Shown: positions 8,481 through 16,950 of the stretch, piece by piece | Layout: the number at the start of each line of letters is the position of its first letter | How positions within the stretch are numbered: the first letter of the stretch is position 1 | Assembly (NCBI GenBank): GCA_900100475.1 | Contig: FMTU01000004.1 | Location: forward strand, 131,501 to 195,500 | Source of the DNA: Sphingobium faniae | Lineage (GTDB): Bacteria; Pseudomonadota; Alphaproteobacteria; Sphingomonadales; Sphingomonadaceae | Direction of reading: 5' to 3' | DNA: 64,000 nucleotides | Notes under the pieces: generated by a model | Told to the model about the DNA's origin: nothing | Database searches by the model: none | The model's input: only the letters and a program-made list of their open reading frames with translations | Made by a program: the position numbers and the translations under genes

Positions 8481-9490
8481 TGGGCGCTCCACGGATCGAC
8501 ATGAACCTTGGTTTCGTTGGCGCCCGCGCGCAGAGCCTCGAACAGGTCGGGAAAAGCATCCAGCCCGACCGTCTTCGATACCATCAGGCGCGGCTCGACA
8601 TGGCCCGCGTCAAACGCGTTCGCGCAATGCTCGAACTCGCGCAGGTCGTAGGCGAAGGAGAATTTGATCGTCACCTGCTTCCAGGTGGCGAACGAAGGCA
8701 GGATCGGGTCGGGCGAGGTGCAGAAGCCCAGCGACACAACCGTGCCGCCGGGACGGACCAGCTCCACCGCTTTCTGCGTCATCCCCACCGCGCCGACGCA
8801 TTCCAGCACGATGTCGGGCATGCCGCCCAGCGCGGCCGTGACGCGCGCCGCCTCGTCCTCGCCCAGCGCCTCGAAACTGTCGGCGCCCATTTGCAGCGCA
8901 AGGTCGGCGCGCCGCGCCGAACGGGAAATCGCCACGACCTTCCCCGCGCCCAGCAGCCGCGCCCAGTATATGGCGGCGAGGCCGATCGACCCGGCGCCCA
9001 GCACCGCGACCTTCGCGCCCGGCTCCATCTGCGCCAGACGCACGCCGCGCAGCCCCACGGCGAGCGGCTCGACCAACGCGCCATCGGCAGGCGTGAGCGT
9101 CTGGGGCAGCACGACCGAACTCATCGCGGCGATCCGCATATATTCGCCAAAGCCGCCGACCAGGCCCTGCATCTGCGCGCAGGCCATGGGATAGCCGGCA
9201 AGGCAGGGCGCGCAGCGGCCGCAGCCGGCAACCGGCATGGCGGTCACGAACTGGCCCACCTTCAGAGTGTCGACGCCCTTGCCCAGCGCGACGACCTCGC
9301 CGCAATATTCATGGCCGATGACGGTGTTGCTGGGAAAATCATTGCCATGGCCGGACGTCATGTGCAGGTCCGTGCCGCATACGCCGCAGCGCGTGACCTT
9401 GATGACGGCTTCGCCTTCGCCGGGCGTGGGATCGTCCACCGTCTCCACGACCAACGGTGTTCCCGCGCCTTTGAAAACCGCTGCCTTCAT
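8477..9490 (-). CDS. Zinc-dependent alcohol dehydrogenase (MDR family)
   Basis: 337 residues from the ATG at 9490, which has GAGGAGAGAG just upstream. It begins MKAAVFKGAGTPLVVETVDD. The catalytic zinc site is in RCGVCGTDLH and GHEYCGEV; the structural zinc loop is shortened to CGRCAPC plus a later Cys. The nucleotide fold AVLGAGSIGLAAI binds NAD(P). It oxidises an alcohol or reduces an aldehyde/ketone. It leads a two-gene leftward unit with the sulfotransferase. The operator at 9523-9544 lies 33 bases upstream of the start. Confidence 0.92.
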   Translation of the reverse strand: MKAAVFKGAGTPLVVETVDDPTPGEGEAVIKVTRCGVCGTDLHMTSGHGNDFPSNTVIGHEYCGEVVALGKGVDTLKVGQFVTAMPVAGCGRCAPCLAGYPMACAQMQGLVGGFGEYMRIAAMSSVVLPQTLTPADGALVEPLAVGLRGVRLAQMEPGAKVAVLGAGSIGLAAIYWARLLGAGKVVAISRSARRADLALQMGADSFEALGEDEAARVTAALGGMPDIVLECVGAVGMTQKAVELVRPGGTVVSLGFCTSPDPILPSFATWKQVTIKFSFAYDLREFEHCANAFDAGHVEPRLMVSKTVGLDAFPDLFEALRAGANETKVHVDPWSAQ

Positions 9491-9522
9491 CACTCTCTCC
9501 TCGCCTTCCATTCTGTCCCTTT

Positions 9523-9544
9523 ATAGCTACCCATGAGTACCTAA
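9523..9544. promoter_or_regulatory. TetR-type operator, copy 1 of 3
   Basis: ATAGCTAC-ccatga-GTACCTAA matches the 22-bp consensus ATAGGTAC-N6-GTACCTAT shared with 23727-23748 and 42673-42694, with one mismatch per arm. It lies 33-54 bases upstream of the alcohol dehydrogenase start, where it would overlap the promoter. Confidence 0.6.
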
Positions 9545-9706
9545 GTTGACAAGGGCGCATCACAGGGCCAGTCGGCCTGTGGCCGAACCTGCGCGCAGGG
9601 GCGAGTGGGGCGCAAGAGCGGAACGGAGGGATCGCGGACGTGATGTCAGCGGCGATTCGCGGCATAAATGCTTTGCGCGCATGTCCACAGGATTCAAAAG
9701 GCCAGC

Positions 9707-10033
9707 ATGGTCCATGTCACCTTCATCACCCCCACCGGGGCCGAAACCACGCTGGATGGCGATGTCGGCCAGTCGGTGATGGACATCGGCAAGCGCGCAG
9801 GCGTGGAGAATATCATCGGCGAATGCGGCGGCAGCGCCGCCTGCGCGACCTGTCATGTCCATGTCGACGCGGCCTGGCTGGACCTGGTCGGCCCGCCTTC
9901 GGCCGACGAAGCGGACATGCTGGACTTCGCCCATGGCAGGCGCGCGGATTCGCGCCTTTCCTGCCAGATCCGCCTGCGCCCCGCGCTGGACGGGCTGATC
10001 GTGCATACGCCGGAGAAGCAAGGCCTGTCCTGA
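9707..10033 (+). CDS. [2Fe-2S] ferredoxin of adrenodoxin/putidaredoxin type
   Basis: 108 residues from the ATG at 9707 (MVHVTFITPTG). The cluster ligands are Cys40, Cys46, Cys49 and Cys86, in the pattern C-x5-C-x2-C-x36-C typical of P450-partner ferredoxins. It carries electrons in the cytoplasm from a ferredoxin reductase to a P450 or other oxygenase. No reductase is present in the window; the P450 at 42727 is a plausible partner although 33 kb away, supported by the shared operator type close to both. The open frame extends upstream to 9668, but the family start fits 9707. Confidence 0.93.
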   Translation: MVHVTFITPTGAETTLDGDVGQSVMDIGKRAGVENIIGECGGSAACATCHVHVDAAWLDLVGPPSADEADMLDFAHGRRADSRLSCQIRLRPALDGLIVHTPEKQGLS

Positions 10034-10084
10034 CGGCCCGGTGAAAGCGCCTGTCCGCTTCCAGCGCGACCAACAGGCCACCGC

Positions 10085-10123
10085 TAGAGTCGTTCCGGTT
10101 CTGATTGAACCGAAACGCCTCTA
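10085..10123. repeat. 39-bp imperfect palindrome (REP-like)
   Basis: The arms TAGAGTCGTTCCGGTTC and GAACCGAAACGCCTCTA pair at 15 of 17 positions around a 5-base loop. It sits between the convergent ferredoxin and isomerase genes together with a second stem-loop at 10142-10185. It looks like a repetitive extragenic palindrome; it may also stop transcription, although no T-run follows directly. Confidence 0.6.
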
Positions 10124-10141
10124 AATTATCCTTTGATTACC

Positions 10142-10185
10142 GTGATTTCCGAGTCGCCAGATGATTCCATCTGGCTCGAAATCAC
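10142..10185. repeat. 44-bp stem-loop adjoining the REP-like palindrome
   Basis: GTGATTTCcGAG followed by GCCAGATG, loop ATTC, then CATCTGGC and CTCGAAATCAC forms a long stem with three bulged bases. It ends one base before the stop codon of the leftward isomerase gene. With the palindrome at 10085-10123 it makes a paired-hairpin unit of the sort spread through sphingomonad intergenic regions. Confidence 0.6.
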
Positions 10186-10186
10186 T

Positions 10187-10990
10187 CTAATGCAGGGCCA
10201 GATCACGCAGCGCGGACACCGCTGCCGCTTCTCCCCCAACGCCCGGCCTCGCAGGCATCAGTTCCGCCTCGACCAGCCCCCTCCAGCCTATAGCTCGCAA
10301 TGCTGTCATGATCGGCGCGAAGTCGATCATGCCCGCGCCCGGCTCGATCCGGCCGGGCATGTCGGCGATCTGCACCGCCGCCAGCATATCGGCATGCGCC
10401 ATGATCGCCGCCGCCATATCCTCACCCGTGCAATGGCAATGGCAACTGTCGAGGATCAGCCCCGCGCCCGCCGCCCGCGCCACCGCGGCGACCTCGCCCA
10501 CCCGTTCGACGAGCACCAGCGGCACGCGCGCCCGACTCACCGTTTCGACCGCCAGCTTCACGCCATGGGCCACCGCCAGCGCCATCGCGGCGGCGAGATT
10601 ATCCGCAGCGCGGGCCAGTTGCTCCGCCAACGGCGCGCCGCAATCGAGCAGGATCACATTGATGCACCCGCCGCCGATCCGTTCCGCCGCCGCCAGCGAT
10701 CCCGCCATCGCCGCGTCCATGTCTGCGACCGGCGCGCCCCAGAAAAAAGGTGGTTCGGCCGCCAGTATGTGATGGGTGAAGGTTCCCATCTCCAGCCCAT
10801 GTGCCTTAAGCGCATGGCCCATATGCCGCTGCACTTCGGGCGCCCGCGCCTTCAGGCAATTGTCGGTAATGCCTGCAAAGCCGAGACGCGCTGCGCTTTC
10901 AATCTGCGCGACCGGATCGGCCGACCCCGCCGTCGCCGCCAGCAGCGACGCATGTGGATCGAAAATCCCCAGATGTGCCGCCAGCCGCAT
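10187..10990 (-). CDS. Sugar-phosphate isomerase/epimerase-like TIM barrel
   Basis: 267 residues with the xylose-isomerase-like (AP endonuclease 2) barrel: ESAARLGFAGITDNC, AAERIGGGCINVIL, HGVKLAVETVSR with the metal-binding Glu, AGLILDSCHCHCTGED with Asp/His ligands, and a late Glu in GLVEAEL. Members isomerise hydroxypyruvate or keto sugars, or cleave C-C bonds in aromatic catabolism. It is the last gene of the UGSC operon and has GAGGGAGCGCC before its ATG, nine bases after the CoA-transferase. The substrate is unknown. Confidence 0.8.
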   Translation of the reverse strand: MRLAAHLGIFDPHASLLAATAGSADPVAQIESAARLGFAGITDNCLKARAPEVQRHMGHALKAHGLEMGTFTHHILAAEPPFFWGAPVADMDAAMAGSLAAAERIGGGCINVILLDCGAPLAEQLARAADNLAAAMALAVAHGVKLAVETVSRARVPLVLVERVGEVAAVARAAGAGLILDSCHCHCTGEDMAAAIMAHADMLAAVQIADMPGRIEPGAGMIDFAPIMTALRAIGWRGLVEAELMPARPGVGGEAAAVSALRDLALH

Positions 10991-10999
10991 GGCGCTCCC

Positions 11000-12091
11000 T
11001 CAGCTCGCCTGCCACCGCGCCAGCGCCGCATCCGCATCGGCGCCGAGCGGTGGGTTCACCTCGCCGATCCGCCCCGGCGTCGCCGACAGGCGCGGCGTCG
11101 GCGCGGCCAGCGCGAGATCGCCCAGCGCGGCACTTTCGATATGGACCATACTGCCACGTTCGCGCACATGCGGGTCGGCCAGCAGGTCGTCCAGACTATT
11201 GACCGGCGCCACCGGAATGCGCCGCGCCACCAGTTGTTCGACCAATGCAGATTGGTCCATCGTCGCGATCCACGCCGCGACCCGAGCATCCTCGCCCTCC
11301 CCCTCGCCGCCCGCCAGCGCCAACAGATCGGCCGCATGCCGCGCGGTGCTGGCGGAAATGGCCACATGGCAAGCGTCGGCGGTGCGATAGACATTGCGCA
11401 ACACGTCCGGCAGGCGCGATCCGCAGCGCTGGGGCGAGCGGCCCGGCTCCCAACGCTGCGCGGCATGGGCGACGATTTGCAGGATCGGTTCGAACAGGCT
11501 GGCGTCCACCTGCTGTCCCCGTCCATTGCGGTCGCGCCAGTAAAGGGCAGAGAGCGTGCCGATCACCGCGCTCATCGCGCCGACCGCGTCACCGAGCGCG
11601 ACCGAGGGCAGCATTGGCGGCCCGTCGCCCTCACCCATCAGTCCGGTCAGCCCGCCGAAACCCTCGCCGATCGTCCCGGACCCCGGCCGGTCGCTATAGG
11701 GGCCGGTGCCGCCGAAGCAGGAAACGGAGAGCATGACGAGACGCGGATTGATCGCCGAAAGCGTATTCCACCCGATCCCGCGCTTTTCCAGCACGGCGGC
11801 GGGGTAATTTTCCACCACCACGTCCGCCCGCGCCACCAGCGCCTTCAGGCGCGCAATCCCCTCCGCCGATCGCAGATCGAGCGCCAGACACCGCTTGCCG
11901 CGCGCGACGATCGGCCACATCTTGCTATTTCGGAACAGATCGCCCCCGGGCGGCTCGATCTTCAGCACGTCGGCGCCGAAATCGGCCATGATCGTGGCCG
12001 CCAGCGGCGCGGCATAGAGCGACGCCATGTCGATGACCTTCAGCCCCGCCAATGCCCCCGGCGGGATGGCGTACGCGCCCTGTCCTTCCAT
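11000..12091 (-). CDS. Class III (CaiB/BaiF-type) CoA-transferase
   Basis: A 363-residue member, shorter than the one at 5938. It shows GLKVIDMASLYAAPLAATIM, the DFGADVLKIEPPGGD segment, VENYPAAVLEKRG and VALGDAVGAMSAV with the catalytic aspartate. It transfers CoA between carboxylic acids. It follows the CoA ligase after a three-base gap in the same operon, so the pathway acid can probably be activated by ATP-dependent ligation or by CoA exchange. The donor and acceptor are unknown. Confidence 0.9.
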   Translation of the reverse strand: MEGQGAYAIPPGALAGLKVIDMASLYAAPLAATIMADFGADVLKIEPPGGDLFRNSKMWPIVARGKRCLALDLRSAEGIARLKALVARADVVVENYPAAVLEKRGIGWNTLSAINPRLVMLSVSCFGGTGPYSDRPGSGTIGEGFGGLTGLMGEGDGPPMLPSVALGDAVGAMSAVIGTLSALYWRDRNGRGQQVDASLFEPILQIVAHAAQRWEPGRSPQRCGSRLPDVLRNVYRTADACHVAISASTARHAADLLALAGGEGEGEDARVAAWIATMDQSALVEQLVARRIPVAPVNSLDDLLADPHVRERGSMVHIESAALGDLALAAPTPRLSATPGRIGEVNPPLGADADAALARWQAS

Positions 12092-12094
12092 CTG

Positions 12095-13615
12095 TCAATG
12101 CACTCCCAGGGCTGGCGGACCGACATACCATGTCGTCGGGACCGGGGCATCGGCCAGGAACGCCTCCCGCAGCCTGCGCTTCATGATCTTGCCCGTTTCC
12201 TCTCGCGGCAGGGCAGGGGTGACGCGAATGTGACGCGGCACCTTGTACCCGGCGATCCGTTCGCGCAGGAACGCCTTGACGGTTTCGGCCGGCAAATCGT
12301 CGTCGGACTGGAGATATGCGGCCAGCGCCTCGCCATATTCCGGGTCGGGCACGCCAAACACGGCGCAGTCGGCGATCATCGGATGCTCCAGCAACGCGGC
12401 CTCCACCTCGGCGGGATAGATGTTGACGCCGCCGGAAATCACCATGTCCACCCGCCGGTCGCACAGGAACAGATAGCCGTCCGCATCCAGCCAGCCGATG
12501 TCGCCGCAGGTGATAAGGCCATCATGCTCCACCGCCGCGCGCTTGGCGGGATCGCCATGGAAGGTGAAATCGGGCGTGCCGTGGATGCGCAGATACACGT
12601 CGCCAATCGCTCCCGGCCCGGCCCATGCCCTGTCTTCGTTCAGTATACGCACCTCGCCGGTCAGCACCGGCTTGCCGACGCTGCCGGGCCGCGCCAGCCA
12701 TTCGTCCGGGCTGATCTTGGTGACGACCCCGGTTTCGGTCGATCCATAGGTTTCGTGCAGCACCGGCCCCCACCAGTTCAGCATCGCCCGCTTCACTTCG
12801 GCGGGACAAGGCGCGCCGGAATGGACGACATGACGCAGGGTGGACAGGTCATGCCGGGCCTTCACGGCATCGGGCAGGCGCAGCAGGCGCACGAACAGGG
12901 TCGGCACCAGCGCGCTGTGAGTGACGCCGTGCCGCGCGATCAGGCGCAGGCATTCCTCGGGATCGAAGCGCTCCATCACCACCACTGTACCGCCGGCACC
13001 GAAAGTCGCCATCAGGATCGCCTGGCTGAACAAATGATAGAGCGGCCCCGTCACCAGTGCGACATTGCCCGGCGCGGTGTCGTGGATGACGGCGAGCACA
13101 CGCGCGCGCTGCGCCGATTCCTCGCTGGTCGCGGGCAGGCGTTTCACCGCCTTGGGCTTGCCGGTCGTGCCGGAGGTGTAGACCATGGATGAACCAAGGC
13201 CATTGCCATGCCCGGCATAGGGTTCGTGCGCGGCGATCCAGCTATCATAGTCCTGCCAGTGCCGCTCGCCCTGCACCGCGCCATCGACCGCGACGACGCG
13301 CAGTCCCTCGGGAATTTCCGCGCTGATCCTGTCCAGCAGGTCGGCATGGCCGATCAGCAGCCGGGGAGCGGCATCGCGCAGCACATAGCCTATCTCCGCC
13401 TCGTGCCAGTGCCAGTTGATCGGCACGCCATAGGCGTCGAGCCGGCGCACGGCCAGATTGGCCTCCAGCACGGGAAAGTCGTTGCGCATCAACAGCGCCA
13501 CCGCGTCGCCGGGGCCGACCCCCGCCGCCGCCATCGCGCTCGCCAGCCGCGCCGCCCGGTCGAGCAACTCCGCCCGCTCGCGCACCCGGTCGCCGACGAT
13601 CATCGCGCCGCTCAT
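12095..13615 (-). CDS. AMP-forming acyl-CoA synthetase (CoA ligase)
   Basis: 506 residues, usual for the ANL superfamily. The P-loop motif TSGTTGKPK is at 147-155, the YGSTETG adenylation motif follows HSGAPCPAEVK, and GYLFLCDRRVDMVISGGVNI plus the late EETGKIMKRRL contain the hinge and catalytic Lys. It converts a carboxylic acid, ATP and CoA to acyl-CoA, AMP and PPi. The ATGA at 13612-13615 overlaps the stop of the preceding gene. It resembles FadD-type ligases of steroid and cyclic-acid catabolism; the acid is unknown. Confidence 0.93.
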   Translation of the reverse strand: MSGAMIVGDRVRERAELLDRAARLASAMAAAGVGPGDAVALLMRNDFPVLEANLAVRRLDAYGVPINWHWHEAEIGYVLRDAAPRLLIGHADLLDRISAEIPEGLRVVAVDGAVQGERHWQDYDSWIAAHEPYAGHGNGLGSSMVYTSGTTGKPKAVKRLPATSEESAQRARVLAVIHDTAPGNVALVTGPLYHLFSQAILMATFGAGGTVVVMERFDPEECLRLIARHGVTHSALVPTLFVRLLRLPDAVKARHDLSTLRHVVHSGAPCPAEVKRAMLNWWGPVLHETYGSTETGVVTKISPDEWLARPGSVGKPVLTGEVRILNEDRAWAGPGAIGDVYLRIHGTPDFTFHGDPAKRAAVEHDGLITCGDIGWLDADGYLFLCDRRVDMVISGGVNIYPAEVEAALLEHPMIADCAVFGVPDPEYGEALAAYLQSDDDLPAETVKAFLRERIAGYKVPRHIRVTPALPREETGKIMKRRLREAFLADAPVPTTWYVGPPALGVH

Positions 13616-14712
13616 GCGGCGACGATCGGCCGGGTGACGGTAAGGCAGGTGCCCCAGCTATGCAGCATCGCGGCGTGCAACCCCCCCTCGCCACCCGCGA
13701 CCATCACCAGCACATCTTCGGGCTTCGGGACCAGATGCACCCGTCCATCAGGCTTGATACGCCCCAGATTGCCGATCGGATCACGATATTCGGGTCGGAA
13801 CCCGTCGATCGGCAGCGCGCATTTATCCCAGATATAGGCCTGCACATCCTCCATCTTCGGATATTGCTTCGCGATCACCTCCGCCCAGATCGGGTTGATC
13901 GCGCAGAGCGTTTCGGAAAAGGCGGAGGAAGGCAGGAAACCATTGGCGCCGGGATAGGCCATGGACCTGGCGATCATGTCCAGGAAGCCGTCGGCGCTGC
14001 TGGCCACCACATCGCAGATATTCGCCGTGCCCATCGCGCCATAGACGGTAACGGCATCGCCCGCCACGCCGCGCCGCTCGGCGAGCGTCGCCCAGGGCGA
14101 CCGCTCCTCCCATTCGGCGAAGACAATGCCAGCGACGCGTCCTGGCGTGCCATAGACGCTTTGCGAGGTGGAACCGATCAACTGCCCCGCGACATTGCGC
14201 ATGATTAGGCGGATGGCGCGGCCGATCGCGACCGCCGGCCCGGCGACGCCGCCCAGACAGCCCGCCTGATAGGGAATGTCGAGCCGGTTGCGGATGGCGC
14301 CGTTGACGATCACCGCAGGCACCACCGACCCGGTGGTGGCGTTGAGACCGGCAAGGTCGAATCGGGAATCCGCCATCGCCTCGATCGCCGCACACAGCAA
14401 TGGCATGGCATCGCCCGTGCAGCCGGCCATGACCGCGTTGATCGCGATTTTCTCGACCGTGCAATCGGCACGCAACGGCGGCAGCACCGCGACCAGTTCG
14501 TCAGGAAAGCGCCCGCCCGCGATCAAAAAATCCTGCACCCGCTCTTGCGTCGGCGGGATCAACGGCAGGCCGTCTCCCCAACCCTGCGTCATGGCCCAGG
14601 CGTTGAAGGCGACGATATCGTCATCGACCTCATGCCGCCGACTGCTCAGCCAATCGGCTTCGCACCCCGAAACGCCGCAGGAACGGTCGATAGTGGTCTC
14701 TTGCAATGTCAT
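13612..14712 (-). CDS. Uncharacterised partner of the UGSC-type protein (GDGLPLIPPT family)
   Basis: 366 residues of a conserved but uncharacterised kind. Marked features are GWGDGLPLIPPT near 44-55, LPPLRADCTVEKIAINAVMA followed by GCTGDAMP, a glycine-rich PYQAGCLGGVAGPAVAIGRA segment, and VTVYGAMGTANICDV. No signal peptide or membrane segment is seen. The first ATG (14712) overlaps the end of the UGSC gene by 83 bases, which is long, but no better start exists until residue 40. Similar proteins, as I recall them, are encoded beside UGSC proteins; the function is unknown. It is coupled by ATGA to the CoA ligase. Confidence 0.7.
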   Translation of the reverse strand: MTLQETTIDRSCGVSGCEADWLSSRRHEVDDDIVAFNAWAMTQGWGDGLPLIPPTQERVQDFLIAGGRFPDELVAVLPPLRADCTVEKIAINAVMAGCTGDAMPLLCAAIEAMADSRFDLAGLNATTGSVVPAVIVNGAIRNRLDIPYQAGCLGGVAGPAVAIGRAIRLIMRNVAGQLIGSTSQSVYGTPGRVAGIVFAEWEERSPWATLAERRGVAGDAVTVYGAMGTANICDVVASSADGFLDMIARSMAYPGANGFLPSSAFSETLCAINPIWAEVIAKQYPKMEDVQAYIWDKCALPIDGFRPEYRDPIGNLGRIKPDGRVHLVPKPEDVLVMVAGGEGGLHAAMLHSWGTCLTVTRPIVAA

Positions 14713-15187
14713 TGACCTGCTCTTTCGGAAGAATGTCCAGAGGATAGGGAAGGATATGCAGGCGCAGGCCCGACCGGCCGCCGCGCTTCGCCAGATTATT
14801 GGCCAGCCCTTCGAAATGGGCGGTGGCGACCGCGATCGTCGGCATGCCCGTGGCGGCGGCGGTCAACGCGTCGGCGATGGTCCAACTGGTGCAGGACCCG
14901 CAATTGCCGAGACCCACGATCGCCATGTCGCTGTCGCCAAGCAGCGCATTATATTCGCGGTCGGCATCCATGCCTTCCTGCCCGGTACGGCCGCAACTGC
15001 GCCAGAAGGTTACATCCGCCCCCTCCGCGCGCAACCCTTCGGCCCAGACCTCGCTGACCCAGTCCCAACTGCGCCAGAGCATGTCGATGCGGATCGCGAT
15101 TTTCTTGCCGCGCAGGTCCCCGGCATCCGGGCCAGGATCGGCGATGTCGTGCGCCAGCGACGCGCTGGGGTCGAGAATAATGGTCAT
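14630..15187 (-). CDS. UGSC-family protein, cysteine form (CGSC)
   Basis: 185 residues. GLGNCGSCTSWT near residues 92-103 matches the UGSC motif in which some bacteria place selenocysteine at the first position; here it is Cys96, with Cys99 as partner, a possible redox pair. LRGKKIAIRIDMLWRSWDWV and the FWRSCGRTGQEGMD segment are other conserved-looking parts. The family assignment is from recollection of the motif. The ATG at 15187 follows AGAGGTGACGAC. It is the first gene of a leftward operon with a partner protein, CoA ligase, CoA-transferase and isomerase, and has a GntR-type operator at 15211-15226. A redox or sulfur-handling role is possible but untested. Confidence 0.7.
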   Translation of the reverse strand: MTIILDPSASLAHDIADPGPDAGDLRGKKIAIRIDMLWRSWDWVSEVWAEGLRAEGADVTFWRSCGRTGQEGMDADREYNALLGDSDMAIVGLGNCGSCTSWTIADALTAAATGMPTIAVATAHFEGLANNLAKRGGRSGLRLHILPYPLDILPKEQVNDIARDHYRPFLRRFGVRSRLAEQSAA

Positions 15188-15210
15188 GTCGTCACCTCTG
15201 CATCCTTAAT

Positions 15211-15226
15211 TGCATGTTGCATGCAA
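15211..15226. promoter_or_regulatory. GntR-type operator, copy 1 of 4
   Basis: TGCATGTTGCATGCAA includes the perfect palindrome TTGCATGCAA (15217-15226). It lies 24-39 bases before the UGSC gene start and so over its likely promoter. The 13-base core TGCATGTTGCATG recurs exactly, on the other strand, at 17912-17924. Confidence 0.65.
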
Positions 15227-15265
15227 ATATGCAATGACCTTTACGACTGACGCCTAAATCGCCGT

Positions 15266-16174
15266 TCAATAGCGATAGGGCGGCTCCGCTATCCCCCTGA
15301 ACCCCGTGTCGATGGCAAAGACGCCACCGGCCTGTTCGCCCATGGGCTGTGCGCCGGGTAGATGCCGGTGCGCGGCCGTCGTCAGATAGAGGGTGGAGAG
15401 GTCCGGTCCGCCAAAGGCGACCTTGGTCGGCTGAAGCACCGGCACCGCAATTTCGCGGTCCAGCTTGCCGTCCGGTGTGTAGCGCGCCACCGCGCCCTTC
15501 ATCAGCAGGCAGACCCAATATCCGCCCTCCGCGTCCACCTCCGCGCCATCGAAAATCGCCTCGCCGCGATCCCGCTCGACAAAGACGCGCCGGTTGGACG
15601 GCGTGCCCGTGGCCGTGTCATAGTCGAAGGCATAGACGGTCCCGGCCGGGGAATCGGCCAGATACATGGTCCGCCCGTCCGGGCTGAACGCCATGCCGTT
15701 GCTGCATGTGATGTCCCCGATCACCGCCGTCAGCCCGCCCCCGTCGAGCCGGTAGATGGCGGCGCGTCCGGCGACCCTGTTTTCGAAATAGGACAGGTCC
15801 ACCGATCCGATCAGATAGCGCCCCTGCCGGTCGCAGCGCCCGTCATTATAGCGATGGGTTTCGGCCGGATAAGGCGGCGGCGCGGCGACGGGCGTCAGCT
15901 TCCCGCTCGCCCGGTCGAAATCGAACAGCCCGGTGCGCAGCGCCACCAAGATCGGTTCGCCTGCGCCCCGGATCGCGAAGCTGCTGACATGAGCCGGCAT
16001 CCGCCAGCTTTCATTATCGCCCGTCGCCGGATCAAAGGCATTCAGGCGATGCGCCTCCTGATCCACCCAGAACAGCTTTTGCTCGGCCACCGACCAGACC
16101 GGCGTCTCGCCCGATTCCGCCCGGATATCGAGTACGCAGCGCACGCGCGCGTCGCACCATTTCTCAGCGGTCAT
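15266..16174 (-). CDS. SMP-30/gluconolactonase-family lactonase
   Basis: About 302 residues from the ATG at 16174, which overlaps the upstream SDR stop by 11 bases; a longer form from 16198 is possible. The six-bladed propeller metal site is seen in ESGETPVWS (Glu), RYNDGRCDRQGRYLIGS, the SNGMAFSPDGRTMYLADSP segment (Asn) and IFDGAEVDAEGGYW (Asp). The family hydrolyses lactones with a divalent metal. In context it would open a lactone formed in ring cleavage or Baeyer-Villiger-type oxidation, an inference. A paralogue lies at 31576-32481. Confidence 0.88.
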   Translation of the reverse strand: MTAEKWCDARVRCVLDIRAESGETPVWSVAEQKLFWVDQEAHRLNAFDPATGDNESWRMPAHVSSFAIRGAGEPILVALRTGLFDFDRASGKLTPVAAPPPYPAETHRYNDGRCDRQGRYLIGSVDLSYFENRVAGRAAIYRLDGGGLTAVIGDITCSNGMAFSPDGRTMYLADSPAGTVYAFDYDTATGTPSNRRVFVERDRGEAIFDGAEVDAEGGYWVCLLMKGAVARYTPDGKLDREIAVPVLQPTKVAFGGPDLSTLYLTTAAHRHLPGAQPMGEQAGGVFAIDTGFRGIAEPPYRY

Positions 16175-16928
16175 AAAAGGCGCGCCCCCCGTCCACATGC
16201 AGTGTGCGGCTGGTGATATAGCCGGCGCCCTCGCTCCCCAGAAACACGATCAATCCACCGACATCCTGCTCCCCGTCGCCCATGCGACGCATCGGGATCA
16301 TCGAGAGCTGATGTTCGCGCTCCGCCTCGCCCAGACTCTGCCACCAGACATCGAACAAGGGCGTCGCCACCATCGGGCAGACGGTGTTCACGGTGATGCC
16401 ATATTGGCCCCAGCCGGTGGCGGCGACCTTGGTCAGGCCGCGTACCCCCTCCTTTGCTATCGAATAGGCTCCCGTCTCGACCAGGCCCATGGTGGCGCCG
16501 CCCGACCCGAAATTGACGATCCGTCCGCCCCGCTCCTTCATTGTCGGGAAACAGGCCTGCATCATATAGAGCGACCCATGGATCGAGGAGCGCAGGACCA
16601 GGTCCAGATTGGCGTCGTCGACATCCTCGATCGGTTTATTGTCGGTCGATACCGCATTATTGACCAGCAACCAGATCGGCCCAAGTTCCGCCTGCGCCCC
16701 CGCGACGGTGGCGTCCACCTGTGCGCGGTCGGTGATGTCGCATATCGCAACAATCGCCCTGCCCCCGGCCGCGGCGATCTGCGCGCAAGTCTGCTCCAGC
16801 GTCTCTGCCGTCCGCCCGACCAGCGCCACCGCCGCGCCCGCCTTTGCCACCGCCAGCGCGATGCCCACGCCCATGCCTGAACCACTGCCGGTGATCAGCG
16901 CAACCTTGCCTTCCAGGGGTCTTTCCAT
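16164..16928 (-). CDS. Short-chain dehydrogenase/reductase
   Basis: 254 residues. The cofactor loop reads TGSGSGMG near residue 15 and the active site GAYSIAKEG. The NNAG motif is NNAV, an atypical last residue. The C-terminal HVDGGRAFYDR is family-typical. It acts with the adjacent SDR upstream (22-base gap) and the SMP-30 lactonase downstream, in the operon that starts at 17877 under a GntR-type operator. The substrate is unknown. Confidence 0.9.
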   Translation of the reverse strand: MERPLEGKVALITGSGSGMGVGIALAVAKAGAAVALVGRTAETLEQTCAQIAAAGGRAIVAICDITDRAQVDATVAGAQAELGPIWLLVNNAVSTDNKPIEDVDDANLDLVLRSSIHGSLYMMQACFPTMKERGGRIVNFGSGGATMGLVETGAYSIAKEGVRGLTKVAATGWGQYGITVNTVCPMVATPLFDVWWQSLGEAEREHQLSMIPMRRMGDGEQDVGGLIVFLGSEGAGYITSRTLHVDGGRAFYDR

Positions 16929-16950
16929 GCGTCTTCCTCTTGCAGTCGGT

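Noticed and set aside
10133..13192. Rightward 1019-codon frame
   Set aside because: It is antisense to the isomerase, CoA-transferase and CoA ligase, whose motifs are clear; its sequence is His/Arg/Gln-rich shadow.
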